The position numbers and the translations under genes are program-made. The notes under the pieces were generated by a model. It searched no databases. It was not told the origin of the DNA and saw only the letters and a list, made by a program, of their open reading frames with translations. A DNA stretch of 52,529 nucleotides from the NCBI GenBank assembly GCA_017549335.1, contig JAFYVB010000025.1, forward strand, positions 1 through 52,529. Direction: 5' to 3'. This document shows positions 31,095 through 40,317 of this stretch, in pieces; within the stretch, counting starts at the first letter, position 1, and each line of letters starts with the position of its first letter. Origin of the DNA: Clostridia bacterium (GTDB lineage Bacteria > Bacillota > Clostridia > Christensenellales > Aristaeellaceae).

Positions 31095-32480
31095 ATGAAT
31101 ACCGCTATCAAGGAATTTGACGTAGTTGTCATCGGCGCAGGTCCCTCGGGGCTGGCAGCCGCGCTGTCCGCCGCCAGAAACGGTGCGCGCGTGCTGCTGG
31201 TAGAAAAAAACGGCTATCTGGGCGGCAACATGGCCATCGGCCTGCCGCTGCTGGGCTATCTGGACCGTGATGGCAAGAAAGTGATCGGCGGCATTGCGGA
31301 TGAATTCATGAAGGACATGGCGCAGTATAAAACAGCCTACGGCACTGCGGCATCGGCGCACAAGGTGTGCCCCATGCACAATTCCGTCACGCTCTACGAC
31401 CATGAACTGTTCAAGATCGTCGCTCTGCGCAAGGTTCTGAAGGAAAACATCGAAGTTCTGTTCCATACCGACGTGGAAAGCGTTGAGGTGGAAAACGCGC
31501 AGTTGAAAAAGATCGTCCTGCGCGGCAAAGGCTGGCGCATTCTGGTCAGCGCCCGCGTATTCATTGACACCACCGGCGACGGCGACGTGGCCTATCTGAC
31601 AGGCGCAAGCTATGAAAAAGGTCAAAAGGACACCGGCGTATTGCAGCCGCCCACCATGATGTTCACCGTAGCGGGCGTGGACATTGACAAAACCATCGAT
31701 TATCTGGCCGAAAACCCCGACCAGATGGAACGCTCCAAGACCATCGACTGCGCCGGCGGCTACGACGCCGACTTTTTCCGCAGCGATCCTGCTTTCGTGA
31801 TGGTCGCCATGCGCAAACTGGTCAGCCAGCTGCGCGCCGAAGGCAAAATGCCCATCAACCGCGAAAATATCATTATCATCAACAGCCTGCTCCCCGGTGA
31901 AGTGCACCTCAACTGCACACGCCATCTGGGCACGGACGGCAGCGACGTATTCAGCGTCACCCGCGCTGAGATCGAAGGCTATCTGCAGATCGAAGAGTTT
32001 ACCGAAGTCCTCAAAAAGTATGTTCCCGGCTTTGAAAACTGCTACATTTCCCAGATCTACCCTTCCCTCGGTGTCCGCGAAAGCCGCCGTTTCTCCGGCA
32101 TTCGCCGCCTGACGGAAAAAGATCTGGTGGAGGGGCATTTCGATGAAGAAACCATCGGCATCGGCTCTTATCCCGTGGATATCCATGCCGGCGACGGTCT
32201 GAGCACCATCTTCACCAAGATCCCCGCCTACGGTATCCCCTACGGCATCACCGTCAGCGATGAGATCGAAGGTCTGATGCTTGCCGGACGCTGCGCCTCC
32301 ATGGATGCAGTCGCCATGTCTTCCGCCCGCGTAATGCCCATTTGCATGGTCATCGGTGAAGCGGCCGGCATCGGTGCCGCCCTGGCGGTCAAGCAGCACA
32401 TTTCGCCCCGTGACGTTGACGTTGCCGAGGTTCGCCGCATCCTGCTGGATAACGACGCCATCCTGTCCGTCGGCGAGTAA
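31095..32480 (+). CDS. FAD-dependent oxidoreductase (FAD_oxidored family)
   Basis: 461 residues with ACGGAGGAAATCAT before the ATG. VVVIGAGPSGLAAALSAARN (FAD), LVEKNGYLGGNMAIGLPLLG, FIDTTGDGDVAYLTGASYEK, SLGVRESRRFSGIRRLTEKD and IEGLMLAGRCASMDAVAMSS define the family. Likely oxidises the same carbon source as the SDR upstream. Ends in a terminator shared with the convergent RpiR gene. Confidence 0.88.
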   Translation: MNTAIKEFDVVVIGAGPSGLAAALSAARNGARVLLVEKNGYLGGNMAIGLPLLGYLDRDGKKVIGGIADEFMKDMAQYKTAYGTAASAHKVCPMHNSVTLYDHELFKIVALRKVLKENIEVLFHTDVESVEVENAQLKKIVLRGKGWRILVSARVFIDTTGDGDVAYLTGASYEKGQKDTGVLQPPTMMFTVAGVDIDKTIDYLAENPDQMERSKTIDCAGGYDADFFRSDPAFVMVAMRKLVSQLRAEGKMPINRENIIIINSLLPGEVHLNCTRHLGTDGSDVFSVTRAEIEGYLQIEEFTEVLKKYVPGFENCYISQIYPSLGVRESRRFSGIRRLTEKDLVEGHFDEETIGIGSYPVDIHAGDGLSTIFTKIPAYGIPYGITVSDEIEGLMLAGRCASMDAVAMSSARVMPICMVIGEAAGIGAALAVKQHISPRDVDVAEVRRILLDNDAILSVGE

Positions 32481-32493
32481 CACACCTTCATGA

Positions 32494-32534
32494 AAGCACC
32501 CCGTTTGTATAAAACACAAACGGGGTGCTTTTTA
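32494..32534. terminator. bidirectional terminator
   Basis: AAGCACCCCGTTTG pairs with CAAACGGGGTGCTT, followed by T5 on the plus strand and, with its A-tract, serving the RpiR gene on the other strand. Confidence 0.92.
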
Positions 32535-33284
32535 TTCAGTTACGCCTTCTGCGTTGTAGCCCATGTATTCAACAATGGTTCTTGTGATCAGCATCAGCGG
32601 AATTCGGGAGGTGCTTCCCAGAATCTGGTTCGGCGAAATATGATGGGAAAAACCGTTGATCGTTATGTCCGAAAAAGTTTCCAGCGGCGTACCTTTTTTG
32701 CAGCAGCATGTCACAACCTGGTTTTTCTTCTTTTTCGCCGTTTCCGCGGCAATAGCCAGTTCCTTGGTCGTATTCTGCACTGACAAAATAATGATCAGAT
32801 CCCCCGGATGAATGAAGAGTTGAAATTTCTTCATGATCTCGCCGTCCGTGACGACAGCCACATTGCACTGCTGGCACTGCAATTGAAACTGGAATTCCTC
32901 CGCCACGATACGGGTCAATCCCCGCGCCAGAAGAACAATACGTTTTGCCCCGCGGATCATCTCCGTCACCCGGATGATCGTGCCGATATCGATGTTCGCA
33001 ATGGTTTTGGTGCATTCTTCATAGGATTTTGTCAGCACTTCATTGACGCAATACTTGCTGTGCTCGTTCATATTCTTCTGCGACAAATGAAGGCGGGCAG
33101 CGTTGAAATTATCAAACCCGCATTTTCGGATCGCGCGCGAAACCGTAGCTACGCTGACGTAAGCCTGATCGGCGATCTCCGAGATCGTCATGAACGCAAT
33201 ACAATCGGGATTGGAATTCAAAAAATCGATCACATGCCTTTCCAGCTTGGAAAGCGGCTGATCCAAATTGCTGCAGGTAAGCAT
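32532..33284 (-). CDS. RpiR-family transcriptional regulator
   Basis: 250 residues. N-terminal HTH_6 (about 1-75; MTISEIADQAYVSVATVSRA and IRKCGFDNFNAARLHL), then a SIS sugar-phosphate-binding domain (about 100-235; RIVLLARGLTRIVAEEFQFQ and LIIILSVQNTTKELAIAAET). It senses a sugar phosphate; the convergent SDR/FAD operon and the GDPD-transporter operon to its right are both candidate targets. Ribosome site GGAGG at 6-7 bases. Confidence 0.9.
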   Translation of the reverse strand: MLTCSNLDQPLSKLERHVIDFLNSNPDCIAFMTISEIADQAYVSVATVSRAIRKCGFDNFNAARLHLSQKNMNEHSKYCVNEVLTKSYEECTKTIANIDIGTIIRVTEMIRGAKRIVLLARGLTRIVAEEFQFQLQCQQCNVAVVTDGEIMKKFQLFIHPGDLIIILSVQNTTKELAIAAETAKKKKNQVVTCCCKKGTPLETFSDITINGFSHHISPNQILGSTSRIPLMLITRTIVEYMGYNAEGVTE

Positions 33285-33400
33285 TTTTCCTCCTTGACAT
33301 TTCCGGCGGAAGAGTCCTATGCGATGTTGCTATTATAGCAGAAACCGGAGAAAAAATCCATTCATTTCTGACACGGCTCCCCTTTCCGGTTCCACCAAAA

Positions 33401-33426
33401 AGAACGCCGTCAAGGGCGTTCCTTTT
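33401..33426 (-). terminator. terminator of the transporter-GDPD operon
   Basis: GAACGCC pairs with GGCGTTC, followed on the minus strand by TTTTT. Confidence 0.85.
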
Positions 33427-33431
33427 GCATT

Positions 33432-34316
33432 TTATTTTTTGCTGCGCTGTTCTCTGTAATCGCGCAGAATGGCCGGCCAGTCCGTCTGGATGATGTCGAT
33501 TTTCTTCTCCATCAGTTTCCCCCAGCCGAGGTCGGGATTTTGAATAACGGAAACGTCGTCCGCCAGATCGCCGAAAAGGCTCCTGCGCGGCAGATAGTCA
33601 TGACCGTAGTCGCCCAGCGACAGGGCGTTCACCCAGCAGAACAGACCCTTGTTATGAATGTCGGCAATGACCGCATCCTGATACAGTTCATCCTGCGCGG
33701 TTGAGGTGATGATCTCAGCGCCTACAGTATTGATATCCTGCCAGGAAAGCGCCGCCTCCACGTCCGCCGCGGTGTAGCAAATGGGCATAAACATGTACTT
33801 GACCGGGTGCTTCTGCAGGATCTCCAGTGCTTGTGTTGCCTTCATGGGAGCTTTGAGCAGCACATGCGTAAGCGCCTTGGGGTATCTGTCCAGCACTACC
33901 AGCACCTGCGGGAATTTATCCCATGAACGGTCAATATTCAGCAAAATGCCCTCCGGCAGAAAATCAAGGATTTCCTCCAGCGTATTCAGGCGCATATCAC
34001 TGATCAGCGTATAGCAGTTGTGCGGCGTAATGGATTTGATCTCCGCTGCGGACATCATGGTGATGGGCTTGGTGGTACCCAGCACGTCCTGTTCATGATT
34101 GCCGTGGAAGGAGAACAGTTTGCCGTCCGTGCTGATCTCCAGATCGCACTCCACCATATCCGCGCCCATCTTAATGGCGGCAATATAGGACGGAACAGTG
34201 TTTTGAATAATGTTGCCGTGCCATGAGCCGCGATGCACTGCGATAAGGTGCTTTTTTTCTTCCAGTTTTTTATTCAGCAGCGCATTGATCTGCGCATATT
34301 CTCGTTTTCCGTACAT
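33432..34316 (-). CDS. glycerophosphodiester phosphodiesterase-like protein
   Basis: 294 residues from ATG 34316 (GGAG upstream); the longer frame to 34457 overlaps its neighbour. GDPD barrel: IAVHRGSWHGN (catalytic His-Arg), GADMVECDLEISTDGKLFSF (Glu-x-Asp) and HGNHEQD, where the family usually has His-Asp. The position usually 'PENT' reads IQNT. The enzyme class splits glycerophosphodiesters to glycerol-3-phosphate and an alcohol; the altered residues leave activity open. It ends with VWLGDY-like ALSLGDYGHDYLPRRSLFGD. Last gene of the operon that starts with the binding protein at 39206, and about half identical by eye to the 34387 gene. Confidence 0.82.
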   Translation of the reverse strand: MYGKREYAQINALLNKKLEEKKHLIAVHRGSWHGNIIQNTVPSYIAAIKMGADMVECDLEISTDGKLFSFHGNHEQDVLGTTKPITMMSAAEIKSITPHNCYTLISDMRLNTLEEILDFLPEGILLNIDRSWDKFPQVLVVLDRYPKALTHVLLKAPMKATQALEILQKHPVKYMFMPICYTAADVEAALSWQDINTVGAEIITSTAQDELYQDAVIADIHNKGLFCWVNALSLGDYGHDYLPRRSLFGDLADDVSVIQNPDLGWGKLMEKKIDIIQTDWPAILRDYREQRSKK

Positions 34317-34386
34317 GAAAAACTCCTTCGTTTTCCAAGGCAAAGCGGCGCAGTCTGACACCAGACCGCGCCGCCAGTGCGTGATA

Positions 34387-35274
34387 TCAGAGAACGTTGA
34401 AGCGCTCCTTGCGGTATGCATACAGCAGCGCCGGCCAGTCCGTCTGAAGAATGTCAATCTGCTTATCCATCAGCTTGCCCCAGCCCTTTTCGGGGCCTTC
34501 GATAATGGAGATATCATCGTTAAGGCCGCCGTACAGCGTGGGACGAGGAGAATAATCCGCCTTGAGCTGACCCAGTTCAATGGCATTCACCCAGCAATAC
34601 AGATTCTTGCTGTGGATGTAAGCAATCGCTTCGTCAGAGAACAGTTCGTCCTCGGGGGTCGCCGCGATCAGCTCCACGCCAACCATGTTCAGCCCTTCGA
34701 TGGCAAGCGCCTCTTCGACTTCCGCCATATTGTAGCAGATGGGCATGAACATATACTTGGTGGGATACTGCGCCAGGAATTCAATGGCTTCCTTGGCGCG
34801 CATCGGCGCCTTGAGCAGCACCTGCGCAGCCGCCTTGGGATACTGATCCAGCATCTTTACCACCTTGGGGAAAATATCCCATGCGCGGTCGACGTTGTAC
34901 AAAATGCCTTCCGGCAGGAATTCAAGCACTTCCGCAAAGTGATTGATTCTGCGGTCCGTGCGGCCGAACACCGCATTGTAGGGACGCAGGCTTTCCATTT
35001 CGGCAGAGGTCATGGTCTTTACATTCTTTTCAATGCCAAAGACGTCGGGCTCGTGACCGTCATGAAAAACAAAGAGTACGTCATCGGTGGTGGAGTTGAT
35101 ATCGCCCTCAACCATATCCGCGCCCATCTTGATGGCCGCCATGTATGCGGGAATCGTGCTTTGGGTGATGTTCCCGGTATAGCTGCCGCGATGCACCGCA
35201 ATCAGATGCTTTTTTTCCTGCAGCTTACGGTTGAGCAGTTCGTTATACTGCGCATATTCTTTCTTGCCGAACAT
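34387..35274 (-). CDS. glycerophosphodiester phosphodiesterase-like protein
   Basis: 295 residues. IAVHRGSYTGNITQSTIPAY, GADMVEGDINSTTDDVLFVF and HDGHEPDVFG give the His-Arg, Glu-x-Asp and His-Asp elements, again with Gln at the usual Glu of PENT. Shares most of its length with the 33432 gene, including KYMFMPICYNMAEVEEALAI, and so is a tandem duplicate. Start 12 bases after the permease stop, indicating that the transporter brings in its substrate or product, probably a glycerophosphodiester. Confidence 0.85.
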   Translation of the reverse strand: MFGKKEYAQYNELLNRKLQEKKHLIAVHRGSYTGNITQSTIPAYMAAIKMGADMVEGDINSTTDDVLFVFHDGHEPDVFGIEKNVKTMTSAEMESLRPYNAVFGRTDRRINHFAEVLEFLPEGILYNVDRAWDIFPKVVKMLDQYPKAAAQVLLKAPMRAKEAIEFLAQYPTKYMFMPICYNMAEVEEALAIEGLNMVGVELIAATPEDELFSDEAIAYIHSKNLYCWVNAIELGQLKADYSPRPTLYGGLNDDISIIEGPEKGWGKLMDKQIDILQTDWPALLYAYRKERFNVL

Positions 35275-35286
35275 GGCTTTTCTCCT

Positions 35287-37008
35287 TTATTCCTTCATGT
35301 TGTCCTTGCCGCCGCGGCCGTACACGAAGTACAGCACCACGCTGGAGATGATCATCATCAGCACGGCATAAACGAAGGTCAGCGCCAGGCCGTTGGGGTT
35401 GCCCATATCGTCCGTCAGGGACTTGATCTGAACGCCCAGGGTCTTATTCAGCGGGTGATAAAGGAAGGCAGACATATCGTAGTCCTGCAGCAGGCCGTTG
35501 AAGTTCAGGGCAGCGATAGCCATGACGGTAGGCAGCAGAACGGGGAAGATAACGCGGCGGAAGGTGTACAGTTCACCGGCGCCCAGGTTCTTGGAGGCGT
35601 CTTCCAGCGCATCGTCAAGGCCAAAGAAGGCAGCCTTGGTCATACGCATGGTGAAAGGCAGCTTGACGATCACATAGCCAATCAGCAGGATCAGCAGCGT
35701 GCCGGTCAGCACCTGATTGAACATGTAGGGCTGCTTGACGTTGAAAGTCATCATCAGACCCAGAGCGATCATGGTGGTGGGCAGCAGCCAGGGAATCATC
35801 ATGCTGTATTCCAGCGTGGTGAAGATCTTCTTGCCGCGGTTCTTCTGAATCAGACGGCAGGCGATCACAACGATGGAGCCCACGATCAGAGCAGCCAGCG
35901 CAGAGTATACAATAGACACCACGAAGGGCTTGTAGTTGCTCAGGCTTTCGATCAGGTACTTGTAGTTTTCCAGCGTGAAGGAGCTGAAGCTCAGCTGACG
36001 CAGGGCGATGGACTTGCTGTCGGTGAAGGAGAACAGAATGATCAGCACAACGGGCATCACGTAAATGATGAACAGCGCGTACGCATAGATGTGCACCAGT
36101 ACGTTCACAACGGGGTTGTTGATCTTCTGCTTGACGATCTTGGTCTTCGCCTTGGAAACAGACATATAGTGACCGCGCTTTTCGATTCTGGACATGACCA
36201 GGATCAGCAGCATGGTCGCAAGGCCCAGAATCAGCGCCAGAATAATGGCCAGATCCTTGGACGTCTGCGTATTGGCAAAGTCTTTGATCATGGGGTTGAT
36301 GGTCTGGAAGTTGGTGCCGCCAACCATCATGGGCGCGCTCATCGCGGACAGACCGGTGATGAAGGTCAGGATGGTCACGGCAAAGAGGCTGGGCAGCATA
36401 ACGGGCAGCACCACGCGGGTAAGGATGCGCCACTGGGAAGCGCCCATGTTGCGCGCGGCTTCAACCGTCTGGAAGTCAACCGTGCGCATCGCATTTCTCA
36501 GGAAGATCATATGGTTGGAGGTACAGCTGAATGTCATAACAAACAATACTGCGCCGTATCCCTGGAACCACTTGATATTCATGTTGGGGAACAGCTGAAT
36601 GAGCAGCTGGGTCAGAACGCCGCTGTCTCCGTAGATGAACTTGTAGCCGGAAACCAGCGTAACGCCGCCGTAGATCAGGGTCGTCATGTAGCCAAGGCGC
36701 AGAACCGCGGAACCCTTGATGTCGAAATACTCGGTGATCAGCACCAGAGAGATGCCGACGAGACCAACCGTCAGGGACAGCGTAGGCGCAAGAACGAAGG
36801 AGTTGCGCAGCGCTTTCATGGCGCGCTTGGACTTGAGCAGCTTCTGGAAGGGCTTGATGGTCAATCCGCCTTCACTGAAGAACACCTGACGGATCAGGTT
36901 GAGGTTCGGCAGCACCAGGCAGGCAAGAACAAACCAGGTGAAGAACACCATGATCAGAACCTTGCCCCAGGAAATGGGACGTTTTTGAAGCGATACGGGC
37001 CTAGTCAT
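35287..37008 (-). CDS. two-domain ABC permease (FbpB/iron(III)-type fold)
   Basis: 573 residues, about 12 hydrophobic helices. Two binding-protein-dependent permease domains are fused, each with an EAA loop: EAARNMGASQWRILTRVVLP (about 190-210) and EDASKNLGAGELYTFRRVIF (about 475-495). This architecture occurs in transporters for ferric iron, 2-aminoethylphosphonate, thiamine and phosphoglycerates. The downstream GDPD genes argue for a phosphorylated organic substrate rather than iron (inference). Stops 12 bases before the next gene. Confidence 0.9.
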   Translation of the reverse strand: MTRPVSLQKRPISWGKVLIMVFFTWFVLACLVLPNLNLIRQVFFSEGGLTIKPFQKLLKSKRAMKALRNSFVLAPTLSLTVGLVGISLVLITEYFDIKGSAVLRLGYMTTLIYGGVTLVSGYKFIYGDSGVLTQLLIQLFPNMNIKWFQGYGAVLFVMTFSCTSNHMIFLRNAMRTVDFQTVEAARNMGASQWRILTRVVLPVMLPSLFAVTILTFITGLSAMSAPMMVGGTNFQTINPMIKDFANTQTSKDLAIILALILGLATMLLILVMSRIEKRGHYMSVSKAKTKIVKQKINNPVVNVLVHIYAYALFIIYVMPVVLIILFSFTDSKSIALRQLSFSSFTLENYKYLIESLSNYKPFVVSIVYSALAALIVGSIVVIACRLIQKNRGKKIFTTLEYSMMIPWLLPTTMIALGLMMTFNVKQPYMFNQVLTGTLLILLIGYVIVKLPFTMRMTKAAFFGLDDALEDASKNLGAGELYTFRRVIFPVLLPTVMAIAALNFNGLLQDYDMSAFLYHPLNKTLGVQIKSLTDDMGNPNGLALTFVYAVLMMIISSVVLYFVYGRGGKDNMKE

Positions 37009-37021
37009 TACGCAGCCCTCC

Positions 37022-38032
37022 TTAATATACCATCAGGTTGTCCGGACTGATCGCAACGTTAACGGTCTCGCCGACATCGAAGAACTTGGTGCCGTCGTTC
37101 TTTTCGATGCACTTGATGACCTGACCGCACACCTTCAGCATGAACTTGATGTACAGGCCATAGTATTCACGGCCAATCACTTCGCCCTTGATCTGCGCAG
37201 CACCGGGAATATCTTCTTCATTCACGTGGATACGCTCCAGACGCACGTAAGTCGCCTTGGAAGGATCCAGTTTCGCATTCGTCTGGGCGTTGATTTCCTT
37301 GATGATGTCCGCTTCCAGCTTGTTGATATCGCCGATGAAGTTGCAGACAAACTCCGTAGCAGAGTTGTTGTAGATTTCATAGGGCGTACCGATCTGCTCA
37401 ATCACGCCCTTGTTGAATACGGCGATGTTGTCAGACAGCGTCAGCGCTTCTTCCTGGTCATGGGTTACGTAGATCGTGGTGATGCCGAACTTGGCCTGCA
37501 ACTCTTTCAGCTCGTTACGCAGCTGAACGCGCAGCTTGGCGTCCAGGTTGGACAGCGGCTCGTCCAGACACATGATCGCGGGCTTGGTAACCAAAGCGCG
37601 GGCGATCGCAACGCGCTGCTGCTGGCCACCGGAGAGTTCGGCTACCTTGCGCATCAGCTGCTGATCGGTCAGCTCAACCTTGGCCGCCATTTCGCGCACG
37701 CGCTTATCAAGTTCATCCTTCGGAACCTTCTTAACACGCAGACCGAAAGCGATGTTCTCATACACCGTCATGGTGGGGAACAGCGCGTAGTTCTGGAACA
37801 CCATACCAATGTTGCGCTGTTCAACAGGCACATGGGTGATATCCTCGCCCTTTACGACGACAGTGCCTTCACAGGGATCGATGAATCCGGTAATGGTGCG
37901 AAGCGTAGTGGTCTTGCCGCAGCCGGACGGACCGAGGAAAGTGAAGAATTCGCCTTCCTTTACATGGATGTTGATATCCTTCAGCGCCTGGAAATCACCA
38001 AATTTAACGCCGATATCCTTCAATTGAATCAT
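37022..38032 (-). CDS. ABC transporter ATP-binding protein (FbpC/PotA/UgpC type)
   Basis: 336 residues. Walker A GPSGCGKTTTLR (about 34-45), Q-loop VFQNYALFPTMTVYENIAFG, signature LSGGQQQRVAIARAL, Walker B AIMCLDEPLSNLDAKLR and the H-loop YVTHDQEEAL. A C-terminal TOBE-like regulatory domain follows (about 240-336). Energises the two-domain permease. All catalytic motifs are intact. It begins 120 bases after the binding-protein gene, with a terminator-like hairpin between. Confidence 0.94.
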   Translation of the reverse strand: MIQLKDIGVKFGDFQALKDINIHVKEGEFFTFLGPSGCGKTTTLRTITGFIDPCEGTVVVKGEDITHVPVEQRNIGMVFQNYALFPTMTVYENIAFGLRVKKVPKDELDKRVREMAAKVELTDQQLMRKVAELSGGQQQRVAIARALVTKPAIMCLDEPLSNLDAKLRVQLRNELKELQAKFGITTIYVTHDQEEALTLSDNIAVFNKGVIEQIGTPYEIYNNSATEFVCNFIGDINKLEADIIKEINAQTNAKLDPSKATYVRLERIHVNEEDIPGAAQIKGEVIGREYYGLYIKFMLKVCGQVIKCIEKNDGTKFFDVGETVNVAISPDNLMVY

Positions 38033-38085
38033 GACAGACGGCCTCCTGTGTGTAAAAATTTGTATTTTCCCTTATTTGAAAGAAG

Positions 38086-38115
38086 GGGCAAGGGTTTTCC
38101 CCTTGCCCCCTTTTT
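38086..38115 (-). terminator. attenuating hairpin between binding-protein and ATPase genes
   Basis: GGGGCAAGGG pairs with CCCTTGCCCC; T-rich sequence follows on the minus strand. Partial termination here would give more binding protein than transporter, as in many ABC operons. Confidence 0.85.
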
Positions 38116-38153
38116 CATCGCATGAAAACTTCTTTTATCAGCTCACAGGCCTA

Positions 38154-39206
38154 TCAGGGCATATACTCGAGCATGATCTTTTCGCACCACTCATCGATGT
38201 ACTCGGCAACGATGGCCCAGTCAATGTTCTGAGCGGGGATGGCGCACAGCTGCTGCTGAACGGCGTCAGCCTTCAGAGCGGCGATTTCGTTGGCAGGCAT
38301 GGTGCCGAACTTTTCAGCCCATTCGCCCTGGATCTGGGCAGAGCCGAACCATTCGATGAAGCGCAGGGCTTCTTCCATGTTCTTGGTGCCGTTTACGATA
38401 CCAACGCCTTCAACAGCGTAGGGAACGCCCACTTCGGGGATGGCAACGCCGGACTTAACGCCATAGGTGGCATCATACTGGGTAACGCCGGAGGACCACA
38501 TCTGGCCCATCAGGACGGGGCTGTTCTTGTTGATCATCTGAGCATAGAGGTCAACGCCGCTTTCGGCCAGAGTGCCATGCTCATAGTACAGTTCCATCTG
38601 CTTCCAGCCTTCTTCGGAAACGCCCAGCTCACCGTTGGGATCCAGATAACGGCACAGAACGCCGGCGATGACGTTGCGGGTGGTGCCGCCGGTCAGCTTG
38701 ATCTGGGTCTCATACTTGCCGTAGAACTTTTCGTCGTTCCACAGGTCCAGCCAGTCCTTGGGAGCATCGGCTTCGGAAACCTGGTTGGCGTCGTAAGCCA
38801 GCAGGATGGCCTGCTTAACGATGGCGTAGTAGTAGCCGTTGGGGTCGTTCAGACCGGCGGATACTTCGTCAGCCCAGGAAGGAGCAGCATAGGGAACCAG
38901 CAGATCACGGGAGATCAGATCGTTCCAGATGATGGCGTTCAGGCCGAACACAACGTCGCAAATGGGGTTGGCGGCTTCGCCGATGATACGCTGCTGAACA
39001 GCGCCGGCGCCTTCTTCGAGGATGGCCAGCTTGAAGCCGTCCTCAGCAGCGCGCTGGGTCAGCCAGTCAGCACGGCCGGAAGAACCGGAGTTGGTGTAGA
39101 TGGTCAGCGCAACGCCGGTGCCCTTGGTGTCGGCGCCTTCCGCGATCGCGCAGGACAGGGAGAAGACCATGATCAGGCTCAGAACGAGAGCAATCAGTTT
39201 CTTCAT
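38154..39206 (-). CDS. ABC transporter substrate-binding protein (FbpA-like fold)
   Basis: 350 residues, ribosome site GGAGG upstream. Signal peptide MKKLIALVLSLIMVFSLSCA; the Cys does not sit in a proper lipobox, and cleavage after AIA is likely. Mature protein is a family 1/6-type periplasmic-binding fold: VALTIYTNSGSSGRADWLTQ, DVVFGLNAIIWNDLISRDLL, GKYETQIKLTGGTTRN and NGTKNMEEALRFIEWFGS. First gene of the operon with ATPase, permease and two GDPD genes. Ligand unknown. Confidence 0.88.
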   Translation of the reverse strand: MKKLIALVLSLIMVFSLSCAIAEGADTKGTGVALTIYTNSGSSGRADWLTQRAAEDGFKLAILEEGAGAVQQRIIGEAANPICDVVFGLNAIIWNDLISRDLLVPYAAPSWADEVSAGLNDPNGYYYAIVKQAILLAYDANQVSEADAPKDWLDLWNDEKFYGKYETQIKLTGGTTRNVIAGVLCRYLDPNGELGVSEEGWKQMELYYEHGTLAESGVDLYAQMINKNSPVLMGQMWSSGVTQYDATYGVKSGVAIPEVGVPYAVEGVGIVNGTKNMEEALRFIEWFGSAQIQGEWAEKFGTMPANEIAALKADAVQQQLCAIPAQNIDWAIVAEYIDEWCEKIMLEYMP

Positions 39207-39296
39207 TGGGGAGTGCCTCCTTTAAAATTATACCAATAAGGTGTTTACATTCTATCAAACAACAGCATGCATGTCAATGCGGAAACCATTCCCAAT

Positions 39297-40265
39297 TTAT
39301 ACATTTTTACCAAATATATTTAGTTCTTTTGCTTTTTTTCGGACAAAAACAAAGCCAATGCTCAGCAGGCAGGACACAAGGAGAATCACCAGAGGACGGG
39401 TCCAAAGATGCACCGGCGTTTCCGGAATGAACAGATAAATCTGATCCCGCACCGCGCAGTGGATCAGAAATACGCAGACAGAGCAGTTGCGTCCAAACCA
39501 CACCAGCGCCTTGGGTACGGATGCTTCAGGCTGATGCAGGCAAGCAAGCAGCAGACTGATGCTCAGCACCAGCGTACCGATATAGCAATACACGTCGTTA
39601 TGGAAAAACACTGCTTCCGCCAGCGTCAGGACAATGCCCGGCAGGATAAAATACCTGGCGCGCGCGCAGGAGATCCCCCGCCTTGCGAAATAATGCCCCA
39701 GCAGGAAAAACGGCAGCCCCGTAAGCAGGAAATTGCCCGAATAATACCACGGTGTACCCACAAATTCCGTCAGCACCACACAGGCGCACAACAGCACGGG
39801 GATCAGCTTTTCCGCATGGCGCACCGCGCGATACCGAAGCAGCAGCCAGAAGATCGCATATACATAGATCAGCGCAAAGAGATAATACATGACCGATGAG
39901 AGGAAAATAGCACGATTAAATAGGAAGAAATTGAACACGCCCTCAGCCGAACGCAGGCTGTCCAGCCAGGCAAAAGCATGCTGACCCATCCGCAGCCGAT
40001 GGATGGTGTTGCTCACCGCATACAAAAGCGTTCCGATGAGCGTCAGCCTGACCGTTGCCCGCAAATGCTTGCCGGCTGCGGCAAGCGCCTGCTCCCGGTC
40101 CGCCCGATAGGCAAAAAAGCCTGACACCATCAAAAAGAACGGCACGGCAAACCGTCCAAGCGCATCCATATACTGCGTAACGGGCGCCGGGAATCTGCAA
40201 TGGATAAACAGCACTGCCGCGCAGGCAATCGCACGAACGGCATCGATGGAAGAATTTCGTTTCAT
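39297..40265 (-). CDS. acyltransferase 3 family membrane protein
   Basis: 322 residues from ATG 40265. About ten hydrophobic helices, opening SSIDAVRAIACAAVLFIHCR with the family's R and H, then RFAVPFFLMVSGFFAYRADR. Such proteins O-acetylate or succinylate cell-surface polysaccharides or small molecules. About 50 bases after the third GDPD-like gene, probably co-transcribed with it. Only the N-terminal motif is strongly conserved; the rest fits by hydrophobicity. Confidence 0.85.
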   Translation of the reverse strand: MKRNSSIDAVRAIACAAVLFIHCRFPAPVTQYMDALGRFAVPFFLMVSGFFAYRADREQALAAAGKHLRATVRLTLIGTLLYAVSNTIHRLRMGQHAFAWLDSLRSAEGVFNFFLFNRAIFLSSVMYYLFALIYVYAIFWLLLRYRAVRHAEKLIPVLLCACVVLTEFVGTPWYYSGNFLLTGLPFFLLGHYFARRGISCARARYFILPGIVLTLAEAVFFHNDVYCYIGTLVLSISLLLACLHQPEASVPKALVWFGRNCSVCVFLIHCAVRDQIYLFIPETPVHLWTRPLVILLVSCLLSIGFVFVRKKAKELNIFGKNV

Positions 40266-40317
40266 CGCCCATTTTCCTTTCATGGGTACCTTTTTGTTTC
40301 CGCCGCGCACGGAAAAT

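Noticed and set aside
30177-32519. 780-codon minus-strand frame
   Set aside because: Antisense shadow of the SDR and FAD oxidoreductase genes, which have clear motifs and ribosome sites. The same applies to the long plus-strand frames at 13169-14854, 14736-17069, 16747-18753 and 34210-37050.
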